Below, one piece after another: positions 17,360 to 24,931 of a stretch of 64,000 bases of DNA. The translations under genes were made by a program, and so were the position numbers. The stretch comes from Glaciecola nitratireducens FR1064 (lineage in GTDB: Bacteria > Pseudomonadota > Gammaproteobacteria > Enterobacterales > Alteromonadaceae): the NCBI RefSeq assembly GCF_000226565.1, contig NC_016041.1, positions 1,426,001 to 1,490,000 on the forward strand, in the 5' to 3' direction. The notes under the pieces are model-generated. The model was not told the DNA's origin and searched no databases. It saw nothing but the letters and a program-made list of their open reading frames with translations. Positions within the stretch are counted from its first letter, which is position 1. Every line of letters starts with the position of its first letter.

Positions 17360-17404
17360 AGTCCCCCAATTGTTTTCCTATGAACAAAAGGCTTTTGGGA
17401 GACT
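17360..17404. repeat. Imperfect 10-bp inverted repeat downstream of DUF2892 gene
   Basis: AGTCCCCCAA (17360-17369) pairs with TTGGGAGACT (17395-17404) with one mismatch, around a 25-bp loop containing TTGTT and AACAA. It could be part of an mRNA 3' structure or a small RNA that ends at the next terminator. Confidence 0.35.
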
Positions 17405-17416
17405 CACCTTACTGTT

Positions 17417-17453
17417 AGCCTAGGCACAATTCTCTACCTGGGCTTTTTATTTT
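17417..17453 (+). terminator. Rho-independent terminator after DUF2892 gene
   Basis: AGCCTAGG (17417-17424) pairs with CCTGGGCT (17437-17444) with one G-T wobble, followed by TTTTTATTTT. It is oriented to end plus-strand transcription just before the convergent fisR-like stop at 17468. Confidence 0.75.
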
Positions 17454-17467
17454 GTCCGGATGCTCAA

Positions 17468-18766
17468 CTACTCGTATTTCAATCCAAATTTTTGCAGTTT
17501 CCGATACAACGTTCGGGTACTTACCTCTAGTTTCTCCGCCAGTTCATCAATCGACATATTTTGCGACTCACATACTTGAGTCAAATACCTTTCCTCTGCT
17601 TCCTCTAAACTTAAAATTTCACTATCGGAAATTTGTGGCTTCGCCGGTCTAGCAAATATTTGCTCCGGTAAATCATGCACTTCAATTAAATCTTCATTCG
17701 CCAATAGCGTCGCTTGTTCAACGATACTCTTGAGTTCTCTGATGTTTCCTGGGTAATCATATTCTGAAAGGCGTTTTAGCGCGGCACTGCTGAATTTTTT
17801 GTGTCGCAATTCTGAGTGACTGAGAAAGTGTAATATTAAACCCTTAATATCGTCAGAGCGCTCAGCGAGCGAAGGCAAAGAAATAGGGAACCCCGCTATT
17901 CTGTAGTATAAATCCTTGCGAAATTGTCCTGATTCAACAAGATCTAATAGATTTTTATGGCTAGCGCAAATGAGTCTAAAGTTTGCTTTGCGTTGCTTTA
18001 GACCACCGACGGTGCGATAACAGTGAGTTTCGAGTAAACGCAGCAGTTTAACCTGCATGCTTAATGGGACATCTGCTATTTCGTCAAAAAATACGGTGCC
18101 GCCGCTAGCAATCTCTATTAAACCACTCTTCGCATGAGTTGCTCCGGTGAAGGCTCCTTTTTCATGACCAAATAATTCTGATTCAAAAAGGTTCTCATTT
18201 AAGCCTGTGCATTCGATCACAACAAAAGGCTTTTCAGCACGGCGACTAGACTCATGCAACGCTTTAGCCACAAGCTCTTTGCCTGTTCCTGTTTCACCCT
18301 GTAAAAGCACTGCGATTTCAGACTTAGCGGCACGGTTTATTTTGGTGAGTAGCCTCTTGAAGGGCTCAGAGCTACCTATCATTTTATTTGTTTGCGAATC
18401 GGCCGAAGCAAAGTCGATGCGATCTAGTATTTCCAAAAAGCCGGTGGTAATGCCATCGGCATCCTTCACTGGCTTCATTATTATGTCGCAGTAAGTCTTC
18501 CCGTGTTCAGTGTTATGAATATGCACGACGCTGCTGGTTCGGTCCGTTTTAATACAGGATTGGATTGGGCATTCTTCACCATGTTTATCGCAAGGTGATG
18601 TATTGCCATGGGATATTTCGAAACAACGACTATTGCCAACAACGACTTCATTTTCGTAAGTGTCCCTGTAAGCTTCATTAACAGCCAGTATCGTGTATTG
18701 AGGATCGATAAAAATAGCAGGTTTATCGATAGCATTGATCATGGCTTGTACGATGGAAATGCTCAT
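17468..18766 (-). CDS. fisR: FisR-like sigma-54-dependent activator sensing sulfane sulfur
   Basis: A 432-residue enhancer-binding protein. The N-terminal PAS-like domain (residues 1-120) is followed by an AAA+ domain with Walker A GETGTGKE (157-164) and the sigma-54 contact loop GAFTGA, then a C-terminal Fis-type helix-turn-helix (MSIDELAEKLEVSTRTLYRKLQKF). Cysteines 48, 59 and 66 are spaced 11 and 7 apart, the same spacing as Cys53/Cys64/Cys71 that sense persulfide in Cupriavidus FisR; a further Cys71 is present. The gene is divergent from the flavoprotein gene, whose promoter and the one before the persulfide dioxygenase are of sigma-54 type. The link to persulfide-induced expression is strong by context and family, not shown directly. 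Confidence 0.9.
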   Translation of the reverse strand: MSISIVQAMINAIDKPAIFIDPQYTILAVNEAYRDTYENEVVVGNSRCFEISHGNTSPCDKHGEECPIQSCIKTDRTSSVVHIHNTEHGKTYCDIIMKPVKDADGITTGFLEILDRIDFASADSQTNKMIGSSEPFKRLLTKINRAAKSEIAVLLQGETGTGKELVAKALHESSRRAEKPFVVIECTGLNENLFESELFGHEKGAFTGATHAKSGLIEIASGGTVFFDEIADVPLSMQVKLLRLLETHCYRTVGGLKQRKANFRLICASHKNLLDLVESGQFRKDLYYRIAGFPISLPSLAERSDDIKGLILHFLSHSELRHKKFSSAALKRLSEYDYPGNIRELKSIVEQATLLANEDLIEVHDLPEQIFARPAKPQISDSEILSLEEAEERYLTQVCESQNMSIDELAEKLEVSTRTLYRKLQKFGLKYE

Positions 18767-18787
18767 AGTTTTTTAAATTATCATTCT

Positions 18788-18799
18788 GACAAAGTTGTC
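18788..18799. promoter_or_regulatory. Candidate FisR enhancer site, copy 1
   Basis: GACAAAGTTGTC, a perfect 5-bp-arm palindrome (GACAA-AG-TTGTC), 116 bp upstream of the sigma-54 promoter at 18904. A related half-match (GACAAAACTGAC, 18809-18820) and GACA-N7-TGTC (18839-18853) lie between them. Confidence 0.55.
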
Positions 18800-18903
18800 T
18801 GAGTATGTGACAAAACTGACATGAGATTCAAGTTAAAAGACAGCTGATTTGTCGTTTCTTTAAAATAGCTAACAGAAACAATGGTTTGATTTCTTGAAAT
18901 AAG

Positions 18904-18919
18904 TGGCACGACTTTTGTT
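18904..18919 (+). promoter_or_regulatory. Sigma-54 promoter of the sulfide oxidoreductase gene
   Basis: TGGCACG-ACTT-TTGTT: perfect -24 element and correct spacing; the -12 dinucleotide is GT rather than GC. It ends 61 bp before the preferred start at 18981, downstream of a GACA-N4-TGTC palindrome, and is divergent from a sigma-54 activator gene. Confidence 0.7.
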
Positions 18920-18980
18920 AACAAGTAAGTTACAAGTGACAAAAATGATGCAATTTCATTTTCAAAAAAAAGGAATCGAT

Positions 18981-20258
18981 ATGGCTAAGGTCGTTGTTTT
19001 AGGAGCTGGTACTGGCGGTATGCCAGCGGCTTACGAAATAAAGGAGATGTTGGGTAAAGATCACGAAGTAGTGATGGTTAACGAACGTCCAGAATTTAGA
19101 TTTGTGCCTTCAAACCCCTGGGTTGCTGTCGGTTGGCGTAAAGCAGAAGCAATTACAATCCCGATTGAGAAATATTTAAATAAAAAGGATATTGCTTTTG
19201 TTTGCGCGCGCATCACAGAAATTGACGCGAAAAATAATCAAATGAAAACTGAGTCAGGCGACACAATCGACTATGACTACTTGATTATTGCAACCGGCCC
19301 TAAGCTCGCATTTGCCAATATCGAAGGCGCGGGACCGACGCACTATACGCAATCGGTTTGTACGCTTGACCATGCTCAACAGTGTTACGCTGATGTGAAA
19401 AAGTTAATCGAAAACCCAGGCCCAGTTGTTGTAGGTTCATTTCAAGGTGCCAGTTGTTTTGGTCCTGCCTATGAATACGCCTTCATCTTAGATAAAGCAC
19501 TGCGCGACGCTAAGATCAGACACAAAGTGCCAATGCATTTTGTCACTAGCGAACCCTACATCGGTCACTTAGGTTTGGGTGGTGTGGGTGACTCTAAGTC
19601 AATGTTGGAATCAGACCTGCGGGCAAAAGACATCAAATGGATTTGTAATGCGACGGTTGACAAGGTCGAGGATGGACTGATGCACGTGTCCGAACTGAAT
19701 AGGAAGGGTGAGGTTGATTTTAATCACGAATTACCCTTCAAGCACTCTATGCTGATCCCGCCATTTGCTGGCATAGATGCAGTCGCTAATGTCGAAGGCT
19801 TATGCAATCCCAAAGGATTTGTTATTACCGATGAATTTCAGCGCAGTCCAGCGTTCCCAAATATATTCTCAGGCGGTGTGTGTGTAGCAATTCCGCCGGT
19901 CGAGGCCACACCGGTGCCAACAGGAACGCCCAAAACAGGGTATATGATTGAAACGATGATGACCGCCATTGCTCATAATTTGAAATCAATAATTATTGAT
20001 AATGACGTACCTTCTACTAAGGGTACATGGCATGCGATTTGTTTAGCTGATATGGGCGACACGGGCGCTGCTTTTGTTGCTATGCCGCAAATTCCACCTC
20101 GCAATGTTACTTGGTTTAAAAAAGGTAAGTGGGTGCATTATGCCAAAATTGCATTTGAAAAATACTTCATGCGCAAAATGAAAACAGGTACAAGTGAGCC
20201 TATCTATGAGAAATACATGCTCAAAGCATTAGGTATCGAACGTTTAGAACATAAATAA
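18981..20258 (+). CDS. sqr: Sulfide:quinone oxidoreductase-like FAD-dependent oxidoreductase
   Basis: A 425-residue flavoprotein that probably oxidises sulfide to persulfide/polysulfide and reduces quinone at the inner membrane. The start at 18981 follows AAAGGA; upstream in-frame starts lie within the promoter. The FAD dinucleotide motif GAGTGG is at residues 8-13, and the second motif (IIATGP) near residue 103. Cys127 and Cys159 sit where the sulfide-oxidising cysteines of characterised SQRs lie, and Cys301 (GGVCVAIPP) is a candidate third. The C-terminal region is basic and amphipathic, suiting peripheral membrane binding. Context with FisR, persulfide dioxygenase and TauE supports the call. 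Flavocytochrome c sulfide dehydrogenase is less likely, as no partner cytochrome of that type is present. Confidence 0.85.
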   Translation: MAKVVVLGAGTGGMPAAYEIKEMLGKDHEVVMVNERPEFRFVPSNPWVAVGWRKAEAITIPIEKYLNKKDIAFVCARITEIDAKNNQMKTESGDTIDYDYLIIATGPKLAFANIEGAGPTHYTQSVCTLDHAQQCYADVKKLIENPGPVVVGSFQGASCFGPAYEYAFILDKALRDAKIRHKVPMHFVTSEPYIGHLGLGGVGDSKSMLESDLRAKDIKWICNATVDKVEDGLMHVSELNRKGEVDFNHELPFKHSMLIPPFAGIDAVANVEGLCNPKGFVITDEFQRSPAFPNIFSGGVCVAIPPVEATPVPTGTPKTGYMIETMMTAIAHNLKSIIIDNDVPSTKGTWHAICLADMGDTGAAFVAMPQIPPRNVTWFKKGKWVHYAKIAFEKYFMRKMKTGTSEPIYEKYMLKALGIERLEHK

Positions 20259-20310
20259 AATAGTGAAGCTAGGGAAAAACCGCTAGAGAAACCAATGGAG
20301 AAAGGGAAAA

Positions 20311-21060
20311 ATGATGAAGAGAGTACTTATTTATGTTGCCGCGCTCACGCTGTTTGGTTTTTCTCAGTTCGGGTTGGCTGCTCTAGCACAAGCTAAGCAG
20401 CGTGCGGTTCTGTTTGAGTTCGCCATTAATCAGGCTGAAGCGGTCCATACGCAACCTAGGCTGAACGATAGTGCCGATGGCAAGGTTGAAAGAGCCACTG
20501 AGGGCTCTGTTGAAAAAACACCTGAACTAAAAAAACAGATGATGTTAGATAGAAATGCAGCAAGCAATGATCAGCAAGAGCTTATTACACAAGCGAGTTT
20601 GAGAGTGAAACAGTTCTCAACTCAATTGAAGGCGGAATTAGGTGCGGCTATTCAATCTGGTGGCCTTAACGCGGGTGTTGAGGTTTGTCACTCCAAAGCG
20701 CCAAAAATTGCTGAACGTTTGTCTACAGAAGGCTGGAGCGTGGCTAGAACCAGCTTGAAAACGCGGAATCAAGAAAATACACCGGATCAATGGGAAACTG
20801 ACACGCTCACGCAGTTTGATGCTCGTTTTAAGCAAGGGGAGAAGGCTGAAAACTTAATCACTATACGGTCGGATAAAAAACACTTTCGCTTAATGAAAGC
20901 AATTCCTATGGATCAGGTTTGTCTGGCTTGTCACGGCACTTCTATCAATCCTAGTTTGCAAAAAACGATTCAAAAATATTATCCAAACGATAGTGCGACT
21001 GGATTTTCCCTTGAAGATATTCGCGGTGCATTTACCTTGCAAAAAGACCTTTCTGAATAG
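20311..21060 (+). CDS. DUF3365 (Tll0287-like) periplasmic c-type haem protein
   Basis: A 249-residue exported protein with a signal peptide to about residue 28 (cleavage near ALAQA). The C-terminal half resembles DUF3365, a haem-binding PAS-like sensor or redox fold. It contains SGGLNAGVEVCHSKAPKIAERLS, then TSLKTRNQENTPDQWE, and the haem c attachment motif CLACHG (CxxCH) near residue 211. The region of residues 40-75 is charged and low in structure. AAAGGG precedes two adjacent ATGs. It begins 52 bp after the sqr-like gene and is probably in the same transcript. An electron-transfer or sulfide-sensing role is inference from context. Confidence 0.85.
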   Translation: MMKRVLIYVAALTLFGFSQFGLAALAQAKQRAVLFEFAINQAEAVHTQPRLNDSADGKVERATEGSVEKTPELKKQMMLDRNAASNDQQELITQASLRVKQFSTQLKAELGAAIQSGGLNAGVEVCHSKAPKIAERLSTEGWSVARTSLKTRNQENTPDQWETDTLTQFDARFKQGEKAENLITIRSDKKHFRLMKAIPMDQVCLACHGTSINPSLQKTIQKYYPNDSATGFSLEDIRGAFTLQKDLSE

Positions 21061-21080
21061 TCTTAAAAAACGATTTCATG

Positions 21081-21100
21081 CGCTGACAATAATGTCAGCG
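21081..21100. promoter_or_regulatory. Candidate FisR enhancer site, copy 2 / hairpin
   Basis: CGCTGACA-ATAA-TGTCAGCG: perfect 8-bp arms. The inner GACA-N4-TGTC begins 117 bp upstream of the sigma-54 promoter at 21202, matching the geometry of copy 1. It could also act as a terminator for the DUF3365 gene, because TATTTTG follows. Confidence 0.55.
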
Positions 21101-21201
21101 TATTTTGCCATATGTGACTAAATTACTGTTAAAAATAAAACTTATACGTTTCTTGTTAATTTAAATTCAATAAAAACAATTGTTTGTGAATTTTTAATCT
21201 T

Positions 21202-21217
21202 TGGCACACCGTGTGCA
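21202..21217 (+). promoter_or_regulatory. Sigma-54 promoter of the persulfide dioxygenase operon
   Basis: TGGCACA-CCGT-GTGCA: GG and GC at exact -24/-12 spacing, 136 bp before the preferred start of the dioxygenase gene. Together with 18904-18919 it indicates two sigma-54 transcripts in this regulon. Confidence 0.75.
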
Positions 21218-21352
21218 CAGCATTAGCAAGTTATTAATGTTTCCAGTTTTTCGCGTTGCTTTCAATGAGGATCAGTTTGATTACACCTTAGGGCGTCTGA
21301 CTCTGTGAACAAACAAAAATTCTACTCTTCTTTTATGAGGTCAAAACACATC

Positions 21353-22225
21353 ATGAATAAACTCAGTATCCAAGCGTTTTTTGATGACAACACGCAAACA
21401 GTGACCTACGTTGTGACAGATAAGGCAACTTGTTCGGCGGCGATTATCGATCCGGTACTCGATTTCGACCCTACCTCGGGCAAACTGTCGTCTGTCAGTG
21501 CTGATAAGGTTATTGCTTTTTTAGATGATAATAACTTGCGACTTGAATGGATACTAGAAACCCATGCCCACGCCGACCATATTACTGCTGCAAATTACAT
21601 TAAAGGAAAGCGCGGTGGCAAAATTGGTGTCGGAGAACATATTAAAAAAGTGCAGACGACATTTAAAAAGACCTTCAATTTACATGATGAATTACCGTGT
21701 GATGGCAGTCAATTTGATTTCCTATTTGAAGATGGGGAAATCATTAGTTTAGGGCATTTGGATATTCAAGTTATGCACACACCAGGCCATACACCCGCCT
21801 GTGTCAGTTATATAATTGAAGATGCCGTATTTGTTGGTGACACCATATTTATGCCGGATTTTGGCACTGCACGCGCTGACTTCCCAATGGGAAGCGCTAA
21901 AACCCTATATCAGTCAATCCAAAAAATATTATCGCTGCCTGATCAGACTCGTATTTTTGTTGGCCACGATTACAAAAGCCCCACTCGAGATGACTATGCC
22001 TGGGAAACGACAGTTTTACAGGAAAAGCGAAATAATATTCACGTTAAGCTAGGAACAAGCCAAAGTGAATTTGTTAATTTGCGTGAAGCACGTGATGCAA
22101 ACCTGCCGGTACCGAAGCTATTGCTGCCGTCTATTCAATTGAATATTAGGGCCGGAAATTTACCCATTACAGAAACAAATGGTGTCTCTTATTTGAAGCT
22201 ACCACTGACCTTGGAAGTGAACTAA
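21353..22225 (+). CDS. pdo: Persulfide dioxygenase (ETHE1/PDO-type metallo-beta-lactamase fold)
   Basis: A 290-residue protein that should oxidise glutathione persulfide to sulfite with O2 using one Fe(II). The metal motif HAHADH (residues 71-76), MHTPGHTPACVSY, FVGDTIFMPDFGTARADFP and FVGHDY are all as in PDO enzymes. The start at 21353 (MNKLSIQAFFDD) matches the family's usual N-terminus; an in-frame GTG 16 codons upstream was rejected. It has its own sigma-54 promoter, and its stop overlaps the TauE/SafE start by one base. In the pathway it acts after the sulfide oxidoreductase. Type II hydrolase families share the fold but lack this exact set of motifs. Confidence 0.92.
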   Translation: MNKLSIQAFFDDNTQTVTYVVTDKATCSAAIIDPVLDFDPTSGKLSSVSADKVIAFLDDNNLRLEWILETHAHADHITAANYIKGKRGGKIGVGEHIKKVQTTFKKTFNLHDELPCDGSQFDFLFEDGEIISLGHLDIQVMHTPGHTPACVSYIIEDAVFVGDTIFMPDFGTARADFPMGSAKTLYQSIQKILSLPDQTRIFVGHDYKSPTRDDYAWETTVLQEKRNNIHVKLGTSQSEFVNLREARDANLPVPKLLLPSIQLNIRAGNLPITETNGVSYLKLPLTLEVN

Positions 22226-23022
22226 TGATGTTTGAACCAACGATATGGATTGGTGCAATTCTCATGGGCCTGAGCTTGGGATTGCTTGGTTCAGGCGGCA
22301 GTATTTTGACCGTTCCGCTGCTAGTTTATATTGCGCATGAACCCGAAAAAGCGGCGATAGCGGAGTCATTGTTAATTGTGGGCATTGTTGCGCTAACAGG
22401 CAGTATCACACAGTTTTTAAAGCGCTTAGTCGACTTTAGGTTGGTTGTTGTTTTTGGATTGCCCAGCATGCTGGCTGCTTATTTTGGCGCTTATCTTTCC
22501 CAGTATGTCGGCGCACAAGTTCAAATGTTGATATTTGCTAGTGTAATGGTGTTAGCCAGTGGGTTTATGTTGCGGCCCATCAGCGCTTTGCCTAACTCGA
22601 ACAACACTCCAAATTCGATTAACAGCAGGGTGGATGATTTCACCGTATTGCAGTATCTGTTATTAATAATCGCCGGTATTGCTGTTGGAACATTAGCTGG
22701 TTTGATAGGTGTAGGCGGTGGTTTCTTGATTGTGCCAGCACTTCTATTCATAGCGAAAGCAACAATGCGAAAGGCGATTGCAACAAGTCTTTTTATTATT
22801 GCGATGCAGAGCTTCGCTGGGTTTATGAAGTATACCTATTTACAAAGCACGCAAGAACTAAGCCTTAACGTACCACTGATAATTTTGGTCACTGTTTGTG
22901 CCGTTTTCGGAGTATTGCTCGGAGGAAAGGTGGTCAATAAACTCCCGCAAGCTCGGTTAAAACAAGTTTTCGGAGGCGCGCTAATCCCGCTTTCGGCATT
23001 CATTCTTTACAACAACGTTTAG
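22225..23022 (+). CDS. TauE/SafE family sulfite/anion exporter
   Basis: A 265-residue integral membrane protein of the TauE/SafE (DUF81) family with about eight TM helices in two repeats. The repeats start at LGLLGSGGSILTVPLLVYI and at GTLAGLIGVGGGFLIVPALLF, each with the family's glycine-rich re-entrant motif. Its ATG overlaps the dioxygenase stop (TAATG), so it is co-translated. In this setting the likely job is to export sulfite made by the persulfide dioxygenase. Family members also move other organic or sulfur anions, so the substrate is inferred from neighbours. Confidence 0.9.
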   Translation: MMFEPTIWIGAILMGLSLGLLGSGGSILTVPLLVYIAHEPEKAAIAESLLIVGIVALTGSITQFLKRLVDFRLVVVFGLPSMLAAYFGAYLSQYVGAQVQMLIFASVMVLASGFMLRPISALPNSNNTPNSINSRVDDFTVLQYLLLIIAGIAVGTLAGLIGVGGGFLIVPALLFIAKATMRKAIATSLFIIAMQSFAGFMKYTYLQSTQELSLNVPLIILVTVCAVFGVLLGGKVVNKLPQARLKQVFGGALIPLSAFILYNNV

Positions 23023-23035
23023 TGGGGGACTTAAT

Positions 23036-23485
23036 ATGTCAACTGATCCAGCGTATTTACAAGCAACTAAAATATCGGAAATTACTAAACAGTTTTCTGT
23101 ATCTGGAGAGCTCACCGAAAGCGAGTTAAGTAGCTTGGCGAAGCAGGGCGTTGATACTCTTATTAACGTTCGTCCAGATAACGAATGTGAAAACCAAATT
23201 AGTGACCAAATGTGGCGAACTTTGGCTCGGAAATATAATCTTCGTTACTTCTTTATCCCTGTAAAATCTGGCTATTACACAAAGACAGATGTAGCACAGT
23301 TTAAAGCCGCATTGTTGCAGTCTTCCAAGCGTGTGCACAGTTTCTGCAGAACCGGCACAAGAGCGTCACATTTATGGGCGTTGGCAAACAAAGACAAGCT
23401 GTCGTTTGCTGATTTGCAAGCGGCTCTTCAAGTTCATGGATTTGATATGCAGGTTATTTCTGCAATGTTTGGTAATGACCAATAG
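23036..23485 (+). CDS. TIGR01244/DUF442 family sulfurtransferase-phosphatase-like protein (BLH)
   Basis: A 149-residue protein with the dual-specificity-phosphatase-like fold of the BLH/DUF442 family: QFSVSGELTESELSSLAKQGVDTLINVRPDNE, then the active loop SFCRTGTRASHLWA with a CxxGxR cysteine near residue 103. Members are often found alone or fused to persulfide dioxygenase and rhodanese, and are thought to be sulfurtransferases. It lies 13 bp after the TauE gene and closes the operon. GGGGGAC lies upstream of the ATG. Function in sulfane-sulfur handling is from family context, not shown here. Confidence 0.85.
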   Translation: MSTDPAYLQATKISEITKQFSVSGELTESELSSLAKQGVDTLINVRPDNECENQISDQMWRTLARKYNLRYFFIPVKSGYYTKTDVAQFKAALLQSSKRVHSFCRTGTRASHLWALANKDKLSFADLQAALQVHGFDMQVISAMFGNDQ

Positions 23486-23523
23486 CGAATATCTTTCGAC
23501 AGTCAGTAGGTTCTTAAATATAA

Positions 23524-23556
23524 AAACGGATGCACTCGCAGTAAGTGCCATCGTTT
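23524..23556 (+). terminator. Weak hairpin downstream of the sulfide operon
   Basis: AAACGGATGCACT and AGTGCCATCGTTT pair with small bulges around CGCAGTA, followed by AATTTCTT. It lies 39 bp after the operon's last stop. A second AT-only palindrome (CTTTTTATT/AATAAAAAG, 23583-23603) follows. Confidence 0.4.
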
Positions 23557-23670
23557 AATTTCTTAATTGTCTTCAATAATGTCTTTTTATTGATAATAAA
23601 AAGCAAAGTTTTTATACGCTTATAAAAATATATGCAAAACTCCCGTAAAAATAGTAAACTTGGTTAGCAC

Positions 23671-23714
23671 ATGAATATGACATGAATATGACATTAATAT
23701 GACAAATATATGAC
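23671..23714 (-). promoter_or_regulatory. Four-unit 11-bp tandem repeat, Pho-box-like array
   Basis: Units ATGAATATGAC, ATGAATATGAC, ATTAATATGAC and AAATATATGAC lie head to tail. Read on the minus strand, the invariant part is TGTCATA every 11 bp, like the PhoB box. It lies in the 427-bp intergenic region 23486-23912, 200 bp upstream of the small gene at 23913. Apart from the hairpins at 23524-23603, nothing else was seen in this region. Confidence 0.5.
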
Positions 23715-23912
23715 ATCGCTACGTGTTTTTATTGTTTATATTTAGTGCGGCGCTTACTTACCTTTATGTAACTTGGCGAATTTGTACGTTTGCCTGTGAT
23801 TACTATTAAATGCACAAAGATGCATCTATAGGTTAATTGGCTTTGGTTGAGTCAATATTCAAATAAAGCCTTTTATCCTTTGACTTTCAAGCTATATTTT
23901 AGGGGATATTAT

Positions 23913-24218
23913 ATGTTTTTCAGTAAATTTTTTAAAAAGAAATACCCGTATGCACCCATTGCTTATTTGGGCAGGAAGACCGTAGAACGGACCTTAGATG
24001 CGAATATTCGTAAATTGAAAAAAGTAGAAAAAGAGATTGGAGAAGAGCAGGATAATAATGACGCTGAAGCGAGTAAAGCAGAGAAAAAAAACGCTGAATC
24101 CAATAAAGCGTTAAACAAGAAAGTTGATGCTAGAAAAAGTCAAAAAAAGGCTGTCGATCAGAGTAAAAAGAGTGTCGAGAAAAGTAAAAGTAAAGCCAGT
24201 ACAAAATCGAAGAAGTGA
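23913..24218 (+). CDS. Small basic protein, KYPY/LGRKTVER family, copy 2 (lysine-rich tail)
   Basis: A 101-residue protein of no recognised family. The ATG at 23913 is preceded by AGGGGA at ideal distance; an upstream start would add 22 residues absent from copy 1. Residues 5-29 (KFFKKKYPYAPIAYLGRKTVER) match copy 1 at 6569, with conserved FFK, KYPY, P, A, LGRKTVER, L and a following KLKK/E helix. From about residue 40 the protein is a long Lys/Glu/Ala/Ser-rich helix or disordered tail (repeats such as KSQKKA, KSVEKSK) without hydrophobic residues. The tail looks suited to binding nucleic acid or an anionic surface, which is a guess. A 25-bp hairpin follows at 24242-24266. Confidence 0.78.
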   Translation: MFFSKFFKKKYPYAPIAYLGRKTVERTLDANIRKLKKVEKEIGEEQDNNDAEASKAEKKNAESNKALNKKVDARKSQKKAVDQSKKSVEKSKSKASTKSKK

Positions 24219-24241
24219 ATAAATGCGCTCGCGCTACTGTA

Positions 24242-24266
24242 GAGGCTTAAGTTCTTTTTAAGCCTC
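24242..24266. terminator. Hairpin between convergent genes
   Basis: GAGGCTTAA and TTAAGCCTC (9-bp perfect arms, 7-base loop) between the stops of the small basic protein gene and the membrane protein gene. No downstream T-run, so terminator activity is probable by position only. Confidence 0.5.
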
Positions 24267-24336
24267 GTTCAACTGACTCAACAAAGCCAACTTAAGACAT
24301 GATGATGTGGCGGTATGCTTCAATTTCGACGTGGTT

Positions 24337-24897
24337 CTAGTCTATTAAGTGCACCTCGTTATAACTCTTTATTATACCTATCAGTGACACTATCGCCCAT
24401 GCAACTTCAAGCGTCAATACTGGATAGTTAGCGCTGAGCCAAAGTTGGGGCAACAAGGCCAGAGCAGCATAAACGTTGCAGCTTAAATAGGCTCTTGAGG
24501 AAATTATCTTCGCTGAAAACAAAAAATAACTAGAGCAGAAAAAATAAGCAGAAGACCAACCCAATACTTCATAGAATGTGGTGATTTCTATAAGAAAGAA
24601 TGAAGCGGAAGCTGCCAACAACATTAGCGCTGAGAACGAAAAATAAGATTTCGCTCTTATCTTAACCGAATCTATTTTTACATCGATTAAGAGTAGCGTG
24701 CTCACTGTCATCCAAAACCCATTAATGACCGCAGCTTGCCAAGATGAAAGGTGGACTGACTGAACCGTAAGCGCCGTCGCCGCAAATAGATTACCGCTAA
24801 AATAAACCTTAGGCCGCCAACTTGTAACTAAACTGATGTAAGCATGATTAGCGAGATATAAAAAAGTACCGCACCAACCGAGTATTAGCATAAACAA
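24337..24897 (-). CDS. Membrane protein with two CBU_0592-like repeats
   Basis: A 186-residue integral membrane protein with about six TM helices and no signal peptide. Residues 5-71 and 112-180 look like two copies of one module. Each starts LGW-(C/S)-(G/S)-(T/A), continues with a Tyr/Ser pattern and an SR or SW-RP pair, then YxxxNxxAAxAL-xQ, and ends with an acidic or polar residue before W-xxVS. The single module resembles the small CBU_0592-type membrane domain. The first ATG is followed by a second two codons on. The function is unknown. It stands 35 bp downstream of the SDR gene on the same strand, so it could be co-transcribed with that pair. Confidence 0.65.
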   Translation of the reverse strand: MFMLILGWCGTFLYLANHAYISLVTSWRPKVYFSGNLFAATALTVQSVHLSSWQAAVINGFWMTVSTLLLIDVKIDSVKIRAKSYFSFSALMLLAASASFFLIEITTFYEVLGWSSAYFFCSSYFLFSAKIISSRAYLSCNVYAALALLPQLWLSANYPVLTLEVAWAIVSLIGIIKSYNEVHLID

Positions 24898-24931
24898 GGT
24901 TAATTAACGCTCCAATATAAGCTGTGACACA

